From Oceaniferula marina (GTDB lineage: Bacteria > Verrucomicrobiota > Verrucomicrobiia > Verrucomicrobiales > Akkermansiaceae): a stretch of 64,000 bases of DNA. The position numbers and the translations under genes were made by a program. Positions 45,221-56,530 of the stretch are shown here, in pieces. The stretch lies in contig NZ_JACBAZ010000004.1 of NCBI RefSeq assembly GCF_013391475.1, forward strand, positions 558,001-622,000, written 5' to 3'. The notes under the pieces were generated by a model. It did not search any database, was not told the DNA's origin, and saw only the letters and a list, made by a program, of their open reading frames with translations. Each line of letters opens with the position of its first letter. The first letter of the stretch is position 1.

Positions 45221-45834
45221 ATACCCTTGAAATTGCTCGAGAACTTCAGGCTCTTGCCCAATCCGGCCTCCACTTCACCGAGGATGTCTATGACCGGGAG
45301 CGCTATGAGCGCCTGCAAACGATTGCCTGCGAGATGCTTGCCGATCAATCCAATCAGGCGGTTGCTGACATCTTCGAGTGGCAAAAAAATGATTTTGGCT
45401 ATGCCACACCCAAAGTGGATGTCCGGGCCCTGATCATCCACAACCATCAGGTGCTGCTGGTCCGGGAAAATGCCGACATGGGTCGCTGGACCCTTCCCGG
45501 GGGATGGGCGGACGTCAATGACACCCCCTCTGAAGCCATCACCAGAGAAGTCGAGGAAGAGTCCGGATACCAAGTCCGAACCAAACGCTTACTTGCAGTG
45601 CTCGACCGCGAGAAACATGGGCACCAGCCACCATACCCCTATCATATTTATAAACTCTTCTTTGAGTGCCAACTGATCGGCGGCGAGGCAAAACCCACCA
45701 TGGAATCCTCCGAGTCCGGTTATTTTGACCCAAACGACCTGCCGGAGCTATCCATCAGCCGAGTGCTTCCCGAACAAATTCAACGTCTCTACCAGATGTC
45801 CCTTTTGGACACTCTCCAGACCTGGTTCGACTAA
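45217..45834 (+). CDS. NUDIX hydrolase with N-terminal NUDIX_N domain
   Basis: 205 residues from the ATG at 45217. An N-terminal helical extension (ARELQALAQSGLHFTEDVYDRERYERL) of the type found in nucleoside-diphosphate-X hydrolases is followed by a NUDIX fold: LPGGWADVND leading to the box REVEEESGY with the catalytic glutamates. These enzymes cut X-P-P-nucleoside compounds such as ADP-ribose in the cytosol. The exact substrate is not readable. Coupled by ATGA overlap to the preceding membrane protein gene. Confidence 0.88.
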   Translation: MNTLEIARELQALAQSGLHFTEDVYDRERYERLQTIACEMLADQSNQAVADIFEWQKNDFGYATPKVDVRALIIHNHQVLLVRENADMGRWTLPGGWADVNDTPSEAITREVEEESGYQVRTKRLLAVLDREKHGHQPPYPYHIYKLFFECQLIGGEAKPTMESSESGYFDPNDLPELSISRVLPEQIQRLYQMSLLDTLQTWFD

Positions 45835-46025
45835 CTCCCCGACCGCTCCAGTTGATAGATTTAAATGGACACACTCCGGCGATATATTCCCTCGATCGGT
45901 AACGTATCAGGTTTACAAGCACAGTCTGCAGTGTCTGCAGCATCTGGACCACAGAGGTTCAGCACACACGCCCCAGCAACCAATCAACGATGATGGACCC
46001 CACCACGTCTCCCATTTCTACAGCC

Positions 46026-46463
46026 ATGCACTCCCGTTTGACCAAACGACTACTCAAGATAATCAGTCTCGGCCTTGCTCTCATCATCGCACTCGTCGCC
46101 TGCCCCTATGCCGATGCGGCCAACAACAAGAAAAACAAAAAAAAGCCTCTATCAAAAAAAGGTAAAGCCTCTGAACTCAAAACCATCGATTCCGTGGGTA
46201 ACGACCACATCGTCGTGGGAGGATCCATTTATTTCATTCAGGGGACCACCGATATCGTGGTCAATGGCGACGAAGCCACACTGGGCCAAATTAAAAAAGG
46301 CATGCAAGTCTCCATAGCCGCCCGGGTCAAAACCTACGGCAGACGAGGAGAAAGCAATACCTTCACCGCCACCCGTGTCGTGGCTCGCTCCGATAACGAA
46401 CTGGCTAAAAAAGCCGCAGAGGAAAATAAGAAGCGTAAGATCAAAAACAACAAAAACAAGTAA
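46026..46463 (+). CDS. Exported basic protein of unknown function
   Basis: About 145 residues from the ATG at 46026 (MHSRLTKRLLK), which gives a normal signal peptide (to about CPYADAA); an ATG at 45990 in frame is the alternative. The mature protein has Lys-rich ends (NNKKNKKKPLSKKGK; KKRKIKNNKNK) around a small beta domain (IVVGGSIYFIQGTTDIVVNG, then MQVSIAARVK) that resembles OB-like secreted domains of the DUF5666 sort. Low-complexity Lys ends suggest binding to polyanions; that is inference. Confidence 0.6.
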   Translation: MHSRLTKRLLKIISLGLALIIALVACPYADAANNKKNKKKPLSKKGKASELKTIDSVGNDHIVVGGSIYFIQGTTDIVVNGDEATLGQIKKGMQVSIAARVKTYGRRGESNTFTATRVVARSDNELAKKAAEENKKRKIKNNKNK

Positions 46464-46603
46464 ACGCACCCTCGTGCATTCGGGGCAAGGCTCAGCACAT
46501 GGCAACAGGTGAGTGGAATCCCCCCTGCTGAGAGCCTGACAAAAAACACATCTGACGCCATCCATACTCGACAGCAGAGGAATCCTCGCACAGAATTGCG
46601 TCT

Positions 46604-47707
46604 ATGTTACGCCTCATGGATCGCTATATTGGCAAGCAAATCATTGCTGCCACGATTTTTGGGGTCGTCGTACTCAGCGTCTTGCTCGTTCTGGGCAACC
46701 TCTTCAAAGAACTCCGTCCGCTGATGGTCGAGGAGCGGGCATCCCCGGCCTTGATTGGACAATTTATCCTCAGTGTCCTTCCTTTCTCTCTCATCTACAC
46801 CGTTCCATGGGGGTTTCTTGTCGCCGTCCTGTTAGTCTTCGGTCGGCTCTCGGCAGAAAACGAACTGGTCAGCATGCGCATGTCGGGCATCGGCTTGTCA
46901 CGTATCGCCGCACCCGTCATTGTGATCGCCCTGGCGCTCTCCGGCTTTTGCCTTTGGCTCAATACCAACTTGGCTCCAAAAGCCAAAGATACGATTAAAT
47001 TCGTGCTCTACGAAGCGGTAAAAGAAAACCCCAATGCCCTGCTCGACCCGGGAGTCGTTCAGACTCGATTCAAAGGGCAAAAGGTCTTTATCGAGAGCCG
47101 TGAGGACGACAACCTCTACGGCCTTCACCTCTATCAGCTCAAAGATAACAAGGACACCGGATTCCCAACCGTGAGCGTCTACGCCCGGGAAGCCAAACTG
47201 AAAGTCATCCAGGAAAAGAAACAACTGCGTCTACACCTCACCGATGCCTTTCTAGAGGCTGAAAATAAAAACGGCACCCACGAACTTGCCTTCATCGGCG
47301 AACAAGAGCCTCTCCTGTTTGACTTCTCTGTGGAACGCAAAAAAAAGCGTAAGGCCAGCACCATGACCAACGCAGAAATTCAATCGCTTCTCGCCAGCGG
47401 AGAGCCTATCAATAAAAAACTCCGCTATCGCTTGGGCAACGAAATCCACCGCCGCTACTCCTTCTCTCTCGCCTGCGTCGCCCTCTGCCTGGTGGGCATC
47501 CCCCTTGGCATCAATGCCCGGCGCAGGGAGACTTCCACAGGGCTCGCCTTGAGTATTCTGGTTGCCCTCGGCTACTTCCTCTTTTTTGCCATTGCCCAAC
47601 AACATGAAAAAAGCAGTGGTAACACCGCCTTGATTCTCTACTGGATCCCCAATGTTCTCTGCCTGATGCTCGGCATCTGGCTGTTTTATAGAGCTCGTAG
47701 AAAATAA
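46604..47707 (+). CDS. LptF/LptG (YjgP/YjgQ) family permease
   Basis: Inner-membrane component of the lipopolysaccharide export ABC complex. 367 residues: N-terminal LMDRYIGKQIIAATIFGV, three membrane spans up to about residue 130, a periplasmic beta-jellyroll part (about 140-255), and three spans at the end (FSLACVALCLVGIPLGI; LGYFLFFAIAQQ; YWIPNVLCLMLGIWL). Its presence indicates an LPS-type outer membrane. Partner lptF or lptG and lptB are not adjacent. The SulP genes follow after 32 bases on the same strand. Confidence 0.88.
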   Translation: MLRLMDRYIGKQIIAATIFGVVVLSVLLVLGNLFKELRPLMVEERASPALIGQFILSVLPFSLIYTVPWGFLVAVLLVFGRLSAENELVSMRMSGIGLSRIAAPVIVIALALSGFCLWLNTNLAPKAKDTIKFVLYEAVKENPNALLDPGVVQTRFKGQKVFIESREDDNLYGLHLYQLKDNKDTGFPTVSVYAREAKLKVIQEKKQLRLHLTDAFLEAENKNGTHELAFIGEQEPLLFDFSVERKKKRKASTMTNAEIQSLLASGEPINKKLRYRLGNEIHRRYSFSLACVALCLVGIPLGINARRRETSTGLALSILVALGYFLFFAIAQQHEKSSGNTALILYWIPNVLCLMLGIWLFYRARRK

Positions 47708-47739
47708 CCTCCGGGAAATGATTCGCTGATGAAACGCCC

Positions 47740-49593
47740 ATGAAACGTCAAACCAAGTCCGTCTCCCGGAAAATCCTGAGGGAAACCCGCAGGATTCTTT
47801 CAGGTAACGGTCTCGACTGGTTTCCCATCCGCGGCCCGCTGAGCCGCTACAATCGCGAAAAATTCCGCTACGATTCCAAAGCGGCACTCAACGTTGCCCT
47901 CCTCGCGCTGCCCCAGGGAATGGCATATGCCGCCATTGCCGAGCTACCGATCTATTACGGGATCGTCTGCTCGGCCATCGCCGCAATCATCGCACCCATT
48001 TTTTCCAGCTCCCGCCACACCATCCTTGGCCCAACCAATGCCACCTCCTTCATGGTGTTCAGCTTTTTTGCCGCGGCTGGAGCCACCCTGAGCAAATCAC
48101 CGGTCGAATACATGCCCCTGCTTGTTTTTATGGTGGGTATTCTCTCGGTTCTGGGAGCCATCTTTAAAGTCGCCGACCTGCTCCAGTATGTCAGCCGCAG
48201 TGTGCTCGTCGGCTACATCACCGGAGCCGCTCTACTGATTCTCACCAACCAGTTCAAACATTTACTCGGTATTGCCGAACCGATGGCCAATGGAGAGTCC
48301 GCAAAAACCTTCTTTACCATCGTCGAAAAAATGAGTGGCCTCTGGCACGCATACCAATGGCAACCGGTCACTCTGGGCGCCGCCACCTTGGGGCTCTACT
48401 TCTGGCTCCAGAAAAAACTGCCCACGCTGCCTAATTTCGCCATCAGCCTGACCCTCTCCACCCTTGCCGGCACCCTGCTGCGCCACTACGTCCCGGCCTT
48501 TGCCCATCTCGACACCTTTTCCGCCTTTGAGATCGATCGACTCACCCCGAGCCTTCCCGATTTCAACCTGGACGATTTTTCCGCCCTGACCGGCGTGGCA
48601 TTCGCCATCGCCTTCCTCGCATCCCTGGAAAACTCAGTCATGGCCAAATCCCTCGCCAGTCGCACCGGCGAACGCAGTGACGTCAACCAGGACATGCTCT
48701 CCGTCGGTATGGCCAACCTCGGAACCTCCCTGCTGGCCGCCATGCCCGCATCCGGCTCATTAACCCGTTCCGCACTTAACTACGGGTCGAAAGCCAAGAC
48801 CCGCTTTGCCTCCATCTTTGCCGGCCTGCTCTGCCTACTCGGATTTGCAGCCCTCATCAAACTCCCCATCGTCGAAAACATCCCCAAAACCTCCCTCTCT
48901 GCACTGGTCATCGGTATCGCTTGCTCCCTGATCAACCTGAACAGCATCCGCATCTGCCTGCGAACCACTCGCGATGATGCCCTGGTCATTATTGTCACCT
49001 TTGCAGCCACGCTGCTGACCCGCCTCGATTACGCCATCTTCATCGGCGTGGCCTTCTCGATCAGCCTCTTCCTACGTAAAGCCTCCACCCCCCATTTGGT
49101 CGAATACGAAATGAACGATGCAGGCAACCTCGCCGAACTCGGAGAAAAGCGCAAACGACCCAACCCGGCAATCTCCATCGTCCACGTCGAAGGTGATCTC
49201 TTTTTCGGAGCTGCCGATCTGTTTCGCACCCAGGTCCAACGCACCACCGCCGACCCCAATCTCAAAGTCATTGTCCTGCGCCTAAAAAATGCTCGCCACC
49301 TCGATGCCACCAGCGTGCTTGCCCTCGAAGACCTGATCAAACACACCCGCAAACGTGGAATCCACATTCTCGTCTCCGGCGCCAGCCGCGAGGTTTACCA
49401 GATTCTTAAAAAATCCGGAGCCCTCAAAGTGCTTCAGCAGGGGTGCATCCGGGCCGAAGGCCAAACCAACCTCTTCCTCCAATCTCCCTCCAACCCAAAC
49501 CTCTCGACCCGCGATGCCCTGATCCGCGCCCAAGAGCTCATCGGCGACCAAAAGGCAGATATTAAGATTTTCTTCGACCCCAACAAGGAGTAG
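47740..49593 (+). CDS. SulP-family anion transporter with STAS domain, copy 1
   Basis: 617 residues: membrane core of about 12-14 spans beginning with NVALLALPQGMAYAAIAELP and LGPTNATSFMVFSFFAA, the amphipathic segment LASLENSVMAKSLASRTGER typical of SulP, and a cytosolic STAS domain (SIVHVEGDLFFGAADLFR; DATSVLALEDLI). SulP/SLC26 proteins move sulfate, bicarbonate or dicarboxylates. The second copy follows after 14 bases. Sulfate import is favoured by the arylsulfatase downstream but is not proven. Confidence 0.92.
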   Translation: MKRQTKSVSRKILRETRRILSGNGLDWFPIRGPLSRYNREKFRYDSKAALNVALLALPQGMAYAAIAELPIYYGIVCSAIAAIIAPIFSSSRHTILGPTNATSFMVFSFFAAAGATLSKSPVEYMPLLVFMVGILSVLGAIFKVADLLQYVSRSVLVGYITGAALLILTNQFKHLLGIAEPMANGESAKTFFTIVEKMSGLWHAYQWQPVTLGAATLGLYFWLQKKLPTLPNFAISLTLSTLAGTLLRHYVPAFAHLDTFSAFEIDRLTPSLPDFNLDDFSALTGVAFAIAFLASLENSVMAKSLASRTGERSDVNQDMLSVGMANLGTSLLAAMPASGSLTRSALNYGSKAKTRFASIFAGLLCLLGFAALIKLPIVENIPKTSLSALVIGIACSLINLNSIRICLRTTRDDALVIIVTFAATLLTRLDYAIFIGVAFSISLFLRKASTPHLVEYEMNDAGNLAELGEKRKRPNPAISIVHVEGDLFFGAADLFRTQVQRTTADPNLKVIVLRLKNARHLDATSVLALEDLIKHTRKRGIHILVSGASREVYQILKKSGALKVLQQGCIRAEGQTNLFLQSPSNPNLSTRDALIRAQELIGDQKADIKIFFDPNKE

Positions 49594-49607
49594 ATTCCTT
49601 CTTTTCC

Positions 49608-51473
49608 ATGCACCGCCACGCCAAAGCCGTATTCAGAGCATTCTTCAGCACAGTCCTGAGGATCCTCTCCGGTAATGGACTCGACTGGTTTCCGATTCGG
49701 CATGAACTCCGCAGCTACTCACGCGACAAGCTCCAGCACGATTCCCGGGCATCCATCAATGTCGCCATCCTCTGCCTCTCACAAGGTATTGCCTTTGCCG
49801 CCATTGCGGACCTGCCAATCTATTACGGCATCCTCTGCGCCTCCTTTGCACCCATCGTCGCGCCCTTTTTCTCTCACTCACGCCACACCATCCTCGGCCC
49901 GACCAATGCCACGGCGTTTATGGTTTTCAGCTTTTTTGCCGCATCCCACGGCACCCTGGACAAGGACCCGGTAAGCTACATGCCCTTGCTGATTTGCATG
50001 GTGGGCGTGCTTTCGGTGATCGGAGCCCTCCTTAAAGTGGCCGACCTCCTGCAATACGTCAGTCGCAGTGTGCTCGTCGGCTACATCACGGGGGCCGCCC
50101 TATTAATCCTGACCAACCAAACACGCCACCTGCTCGGCATCGCCACCCCCATGGCGGAAGGCACCGTCCCCAAAACCTTTTTTGCCATCATTGAAAAAAC
50201 CATTCAATGCGCCGACAGTATCAATTGGCAACCGGTAAGCATCGGGGCCGCCACCCTTTTGCTCTACTTCATCCTGCAAAAAAAAGCTCCCAAGCTTCCC
50301 AATTTCGCTATCAGCCTGACCCTCTCGTCCATCATCGCTTACGCCCTGCGACACAACACCGAAGCTTTCGCCGACCTCCGGACCTTCGACCCGCTACACG
50401 TCAATCACCTCAAAATCACGATCCCCAACGTCAACTCCGGCGACGTCTCAGCCCTACTCGGCATCGCCTTTGCCATCGCCTTCCTCGCCTCCCTCGAAAA
50501 CACCGTGATGAGCAAATCCATCGCCAGCAAGTCCGGCGACCGCCCCAATACCAATCAGGACATGCTCTCCCTCGGTATGACCAATATTGCCACCTCTCTG
50601 GTTGCCCCCATGGCTGCCTCAGGCTCACTCACCCGCTCCGCCCTGAACTACGAATCCGGAGCCATGACCCGCTTCGCCTCCATCTTCACGGGCCTACTCG
50701 GCCTCGCAGGCTTCTTCATCCTATTACAAGTCCCGCTTGTCGAAAACATCCCCAAATCCTCCCTCGCCGCCCTGGTCATCGCCATCGCCATCTCCTTGAT
50801 CAATAAGAAAAGCATCCGGATCTGTCTGCGTTCCACGCGGGACGACGCCATCGTCATCATCACCACCCTTTGCGCCACCCTGCTACTCCCACGTCTCGAC
50901 TACGCCATCTTCATCGGCGTCGGCGTCTCACTTTGCCTCTTCCTGCGTAAAGCCTCTGTCCCCCACCTGATCGAGTATGAGCTAACCGATGCCGGGCACC
51001 TCCTCGAACTCGGAGAAAAACGCAAACGTCCGATTCCGGCGATCTCCATCGTCCACGTCGAGGGCGATCTCTTCTTTGGAGCCGCCGACCTATTCCGCAC
51101 CCAGGTCCAACGAACCACGGCCGACCCCAACCTCAAGGTCATTATCCTCCGACTCAAAAATGCACGTCACCTCGATGCGACCAGCGTGCTCGCCCTCGAG
51201 GACCTGATCAAAGACACCCGCAAGAAAGGTGTGCATATTCTCATCTCCGGAGCCACCCGGGAAGTCTACACCATCCTCAAACAATCCGGGGTTCTCAAAA
51301 CCCTACAAAAAGGATGCAACCGCAAGGCTGGAGAAACCAACCTCTTCATGTACTTCCAACCCAACCCCAACATCTCCACCCGTGACGCCCTGATCCGCGC
51401 CCAGGAATTACTCGGCACCAAACAAGCCGACATCAAGATCTTCTACGACCCCAACAAGGAGCCACAAAACTAA
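49608..51473 (+). CDS. SulP-family anion transporter with STAS domain, copy 2
   Basis: 621 residues, a tandem paralogue of the gene before it. The two share the opening (RILSGNGLDWFPIR), the anion-binding core (LGPTNATAFMVFSFFAA) and almost the whole STAS domain (GDLFFGAADLFRTQVQRTTA is identical in both), while TM regions and the Cys-bearing loops differ more. The pair arose by tandem duplication. It ends 6 bases from the convergent AraC-type regulator. Confidence 0.92.
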   Translation: MHRHAKAVFRAFFSTVLRILSGNGLDWFPIRHELRSYSRDKLQHDSRASINVAILCLSQGIAFAAIADLPIYYGILCASFAPIVAPFFSHSRHTILGPTNATAFMVFSFFAASHGTLDKDPVSYMPLLICMVGVLSVIGALLKVADLLQYVSRSVLVGYITGAALLILTNQTRHLLGIATPMAEGTVPKTFFAIIEKTIQCADSINWQPVSIGAATLLLYFILQKKAPKLPNFAISLTLSSIIAYALRHNTEAFADLRTFDPLHVNHLKITIPNVNSGDVSALLGIAFAIAFLASLENTVMSKSIASKSGDRPNTNQDMLSLGMTNIATSLVAPMAASGSLTRSALNYESGAMTRFASIFTGLLGLAGFFILLQVPLVENIPKSSLAALVIAIAISLINKKSIRICLRSTRDDAIVIITTLCATLLLPRLDYAIFIGVGVSLCLFLRKASVPHLIEYELTDAGHLLELGEKRKRPIPAISIVHVEGDLFFGAADLFRTQVQRTTADPNLKVIILRLKNARHLDATSVLALEDLIKDTRKKGVHILISGATREVYTILKQSGVLKTLQKGCNRKAGETNLFMYFQPNPNISTRDALIRAQELLGTKQADIKIFYDPNKEPQN

Positions 51474-51479
51474 CAGACA

Positions 51480-52493
51480 TCATCGGCTTTTCAAAGTCTC
51501 TCTGGGTAGCTCTGAAAATGTTAGCCTGTAGTCTTTGGCAAATTGCCCCATATGCCAGAAACCCCAGACATTGGCGACATCCACCACTCTGGCAGCGTCA
51601 GGGTCGGCCATACGAAGTGCCTTCCGAACCTGGTTCATTCTGTATGACTGCAAGTAGGACTTAGGGGTCACTCCGAACTTATCTTGAAACGCATACTGAA
51701 GAGTTCGCTCGCTGACAGCGGCCATCTGAGACAATTGCCGGATTGAAATCGGCATATGCGCATATTCCTCAATGACCTCCCGGGCTTTCTTCAAAGCCCT
51801 GGTCCTCACGCGAGGTTCAGGTTTTGGAGCATCATGACCTTCCGACGTAAGAATAGCACGAATCAGCTCTCCAGCAATTCCCTCTTCAAGCACGTTGTCA
51901 TATCCGCCTTGATCAAAGGCATCTGAACACTCGCCCACATGTTGCAAAACTCCAAACGCCATCTGACGCAACCTCAGGCAGCAGTCAGGCCGCAGACTTA
52001 TCACTTCATGATCATGCAGCCGACGCATCAAACGCTCGGCACCGTGGAATTCAACCAGCTCCTGCCATCTATCTGAATTCAAGGAATACGTCATGATATC
52101 AAAGGATTCGTTTGATACCGATTTCAAGTCACGCCCATCAGGAAACACCAGTAAATCGTTTCCTCCTACATCCTGACGTCTCCAGTTCATGTGAAGTTGA
52201 CGATTCACCGGAATCACAAAGGTCTTCATTCCTGGCGGAGACTCCCCTTGTTGCTCCAGCTTACGATTAAAAACCGCACGTCCGAGCAGAACTTCCGAAT
52301 GACCACACTGCTGCAAGGCACCAGTAAAACCACCTCGATCCAACTGCATAAAATCCAGATTCCAGGCAATCGCAGATTCTGCAAAAGCGTCAAAATCATC
52401 ATAGGCAGACTGCTGAAAAAAACGTCCGACATCCAAATTCATCTCTGCTTCGTTTTTTGCGGATTTTTGATGTTTTTTCATTTTATGAGGCAT
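51480..52493 (-). CDS. AraC-family transcriptional regulator
   Basis: 337 residues with an N-terminal sensor of unknown ligand and a C-terminal AraC helix-turn-helix pair (ISIRQLSQMAAVSERTLQYAF; VVDVANVWGFWHMGQFAKDY), close in layout to the regulators that respond to ethanolamine or aromatic signals. A later start at MNLDVG (residue 18) is possible. It is convergent with the SulP pair and divergent from the outer-membrane barrel gene across 149 bases, so control of the barrel-arylsulfatase genes is the obvious inference. Confidence 0.88.
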   Translation of the reverse strand: MPHKMKKHQKSAKNEAEMNLDVGRFFQQSAYDDFDAFAESAIAWNLDFMQLDRGGFTGALQQCGHSEVLLGRAVFNRKLEQQGESPPGMKTFVIPVNRQLHMNWRRQDVGGNDLLVFPDGRDLKSVSNESFDIMTYSLNSDRWQELVEFHGAERLMRRLHDHEVISLRPDCCLRLRQMAFGVLQHVGECSDAFDQGGYDNVLEEGIAGELIRAILTSEGHDAPKPEPRVRTRALKKAREVIEEYAHMPISIRQLSQMAAVSERTLQYAFQDKFGVTPKSYLQSYRMNQVRKALRMADPDAARVVDVANVWGFWHMGQFAKDYRLTFSELPRETLKSR

Positions 52494-52642
52494 TATAATT
52501 CAAAATCAAACCTATCGAAAATAAAGAATAGGGATCGAGGGTAACCTGATCTGATGATCAGGAACCCTAATCAATCAACTCAAAAAATCGACACCATTTT
52601 TCACTTTCCACCACTGCATTAATGCGATAATCATTACCAACT

Positions 52643-53509
52643 ATGAAAAACTGTCTCCTATCTACAAGCCTCGCCACCTTAACCCTGGCCACCCTAACTC
52701 CCTCAGCCCTCGCCAAAGACAATGCCCTGCTGGGCAACGGCACAGGAGATAGCGTCCAGACAGACACCGGAGCTGCACCCGACCTTTCGAAACAACTGGC
52801 CAACCCACTGGCCGCCCTGATCAGCATGCCGATCCAGGCCAACTATGATGACGGCTTCGGATTCGACGGCGAAGGTGAGCGCTGGCTGATCAACGTCCAA
52901 CCCGTCATCCCATTCAAGCTGAACGACGAATGGAACATCATCTCACGAACCATCGTACCGATCATCGACCAAAGCAATTACACCGATTCCCGATTCAACG
53001 AATCCGGGCTGGGAGACGTGCTCCAATCCGTCTGGTTTTCACCCGCAGACCCCAACTCCCGTGGGTGGATCTGGGGCCTCGGTGGAGCCTTTCTCTTTCC
53101 CACCGCCAGCGACGAGTTCCTCGGTGCCGAAAAATGGGGTGCAGGCCCAACCTTTGTCGCACTCAAACAAACCGGCCCATGGACCTTTGGAGCCCTGTCC
53201 AACCACATCTGGTCCTACGCAGGAGATGATGACCGGGGTGAAGTCAACGCCACCTTTATCCAACCCTTTTGTGCCTATATCACCCCAACCAAAACCACCT
53301 TCACCATCAACTCCGAATCCACCTTCGATTGGACCGACAGCCAGTGGAATATTCCGATCAATTTCATGGTCGCCCAGATGCTCAAAATCGGTGACCAACC
53401 ATTCCAAGTCCAAGCCGGCGCCCGTTACTGGGCCGCGTCTCCTCACGATGATCAGGAGGGAGAATGGGGACTGCGCCTCGCCGTCACCCTACTCTTCCCC
53501 AAAGGATAA
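52643..53509 (+). CDS. Outer-membrane barrel transporter (phenol-degradation MetA-like), copy 1
   Basis: 288 residues with a signal peptide (to about PSALAK) and a beta-strand-rich barrel domain: WLINVQPVIPFKLND, WIWGLGGAFLFPTASDEFLG, GPTFVALKQTGPWTFGALSN and a final LRLAVTLLFPKG. This matches the 'meta-pathway of phenol degradation'/neuromedin-U-like transporter group, which includes outer-membrane channels linked to aromatic compounds. It is divergent from the AraC regulator and upstream of the arylsulfatase. A paralogue is at 57507-58403. Confidence 0.75.
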   Translation: MKNCLLSTSLATLTLATLTPSALAKDNALLGNGTGDSVQTDTGAAPDLSKQLANPLAALISMPIQANYDDGFGFDGEGERWLINVQPVIPFKLNDEWNIISRTIVPIIDQSNYTDSRFNESGLGDVLQSVWFSPADPNSRGWIWGLGGAFLFPTASDEFLGAEKWGAGPTFVALKQTGPWTFGALSNHIWSYAGDDDRGEVNATFIQPFCAYITPTKTTFTINSESTFDWTDSQWNIPINFMVAQMLKIGDQPFQVQAGARYWAASPHDDQEGEWGLRLAVTLLFPKG

Positions 53510-53665
53510 TTCTGACATACCTCACACTGCCATTTGACAAACAACGTATCCACGTCCAGCTATAGCGATCGCTCTTATTCACGCAAACCGCAATCAATAT
53601 TGAGCGATTTTTCCATCAACATCTATCATGTACTAATCCCACGTTCTAATCCTAAACATAAAACA

Positions 53666-55330
<1,665 letters not shown>

Positions 55331-55349
55331 GCCAAAACACTTCCCTCTC

Positions 55350-55384
55350 ACGGGGTCACGGACTTACCGTGGCCCCGTTTTTTT
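55350..55384 (+). terminator. Terminator after the arylsulfatase gene
   Basis: ACGGGGTCACGG (55350-55361) pairs with CCGTGGCCCCGT (55367-55378) with one G-U pair and a 5-base loop; a seven-T run follows. The downstream binding-protein gene therefore likely has its own promoter or relies on read-through. Confidence 0.92.
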
Positions 55385-55409
55385 CTCACCCACTAACCAA
55401 CCCATCACC

Positions 55410-56519
55410 ATGAACCGACGCAAAGCCCTTTCCATTATCGCCCAGTCCTCGGCCGCAGCCTCTTCAATAGGCTTGACCCAACAGTCTCTGGCAGCAGACA
55501 AGCCAAACCCAGCCAAGAAACCGATCACCATTGCCGGCTACAAATTAGATCGCACGCTCAGACTCACGGATGGAAGCGTTGCGGTCAAAGGGTTCGAGCA
55601 TATCTTCGAAGAAGCGGCCATCGGAGACGCCAACACCCATGTTTTCAGCGGCCCCGCAACCCGCGAGGTGACAGAAATTGGGCTGCACCCATTTATGTTG
55701 GCCTATGCCAATGAAAATTTTCGTAAGTATAGCCTACTGCCCATTTTTCCCATCCGGGTTTTCCGTCATAAGAGTATTTTCATCCGCACTGATCGAGGCA
55801 TCACCAAGCCGGAAGACCTCAAAGGTCGACGTATCGGCACCCCGGGATTCTCATCCACGTCCCTGACCTGGATCCGCGGTATTCTTCAGCATGAATACGG
55901 TGTCAAACCCACAGATGTCGAGTGGGTCGTCTCCGCAAAAGATTCCTCGGCAGATTCTGCAGGCAAACTATCAAAACAAGAGAGTGTCGTGCCCACGGGC
56001 CTGTCCGTCAGCACCGGAACGGCAGGCAAGGATGAATCCCAGTTACTCGTCGACGGCGAGGTCGACGCCCTCTTCCACGCCGCAGAGCCGAAGGCCTTCA
56101 TCGAAGGAAACCCCATCGTTGGCCGACTCTTCCCGGATTTCCGTAGCACGGAACAGGCCTACTATAAAAAGACCGGTATCTTCCCGATCATGCACGCCGT
56201 CGCCATCCACAACGATGTTGCCAAACAGTTCCCTGAACTGCCCATGGCTCTGTGCCACGCCTATTCCGAGGCAAAAAACAAGGCACTGGCACACATCGTC
56301 AAAATGGCCTGGGCCGACATCTCACTCCCGTGGGTAGCCAAGGATGTCGAAGAAACCAGAAAACTGATGGGAGACAATTTCTGGCCCTACGGCATCGAGC
56401 CGAACCGAAAAACGCTCAACGCCCTGTTCCAATATTCTCACGAGCAAGGGCTTGCTAAAAAACAACTCACCATTGAGGAGCTTTTCCACCCGTCGACGCT
56501 CGAGTTTTTAGAATCCTAA
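55410..56519 (+). CDS. Exported substrate-binding-like protein (phthalate decarboxylase/NMT1 type)
   Basis: 369 residues with a Tat- or Sec-type leader (MNRRKALSIIAQSSAAASSIG). The rest follows the periplasmic-binding fold family annotated as 4,5-dihydroxyphthalate decarboxylase or NMT1-like binding protein: LPIFPIRVFRHKSIFIRTD, DLKGRRIGTPGFSSTSLTWIRGIL, LFPDFRSTEQAYYKKTGIFPIMH. Because it is exported, a binding role is more likely than decarboxylation. No ABC permease genes are adjacent. It lies 11 bases upstream of the phosphatase gene. Confidence 0.75.
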   Translation: MNRRKALSIIAQSSAAASSIGLTQQSLAADKPNPAKKPITIAGYKLDRTLRLTDGSVAVKGFEHIFEEAAIGDANTHVFSGPATREVTEIGLHPFMLAYANENFRKYSLLPIFPIRVFRHKSIFIRTDRGITKPEDLKGRRIGTPGFSSTSLTWIRGILQHEYGVKPTDVEWVVSAKDSSADSAGKLSKQESVVPTGLSVSTGTAGKDESQLLVDGEVDALFHAAEPKAFIEGNPIVGRLFPDFRSTEQAYYKKTGIFPIMHAVAIHNDVAKQFPELPMALCHAYSEAKNKALAHIVKMAWADISLPWVAKDVEETRKLMGDNFWPYGIEPNRKTLNALFQYSHEQGLAKKQLTIEELFHPSTLEFLES

Positions 56520-56530
56520 CTCTACTTACG

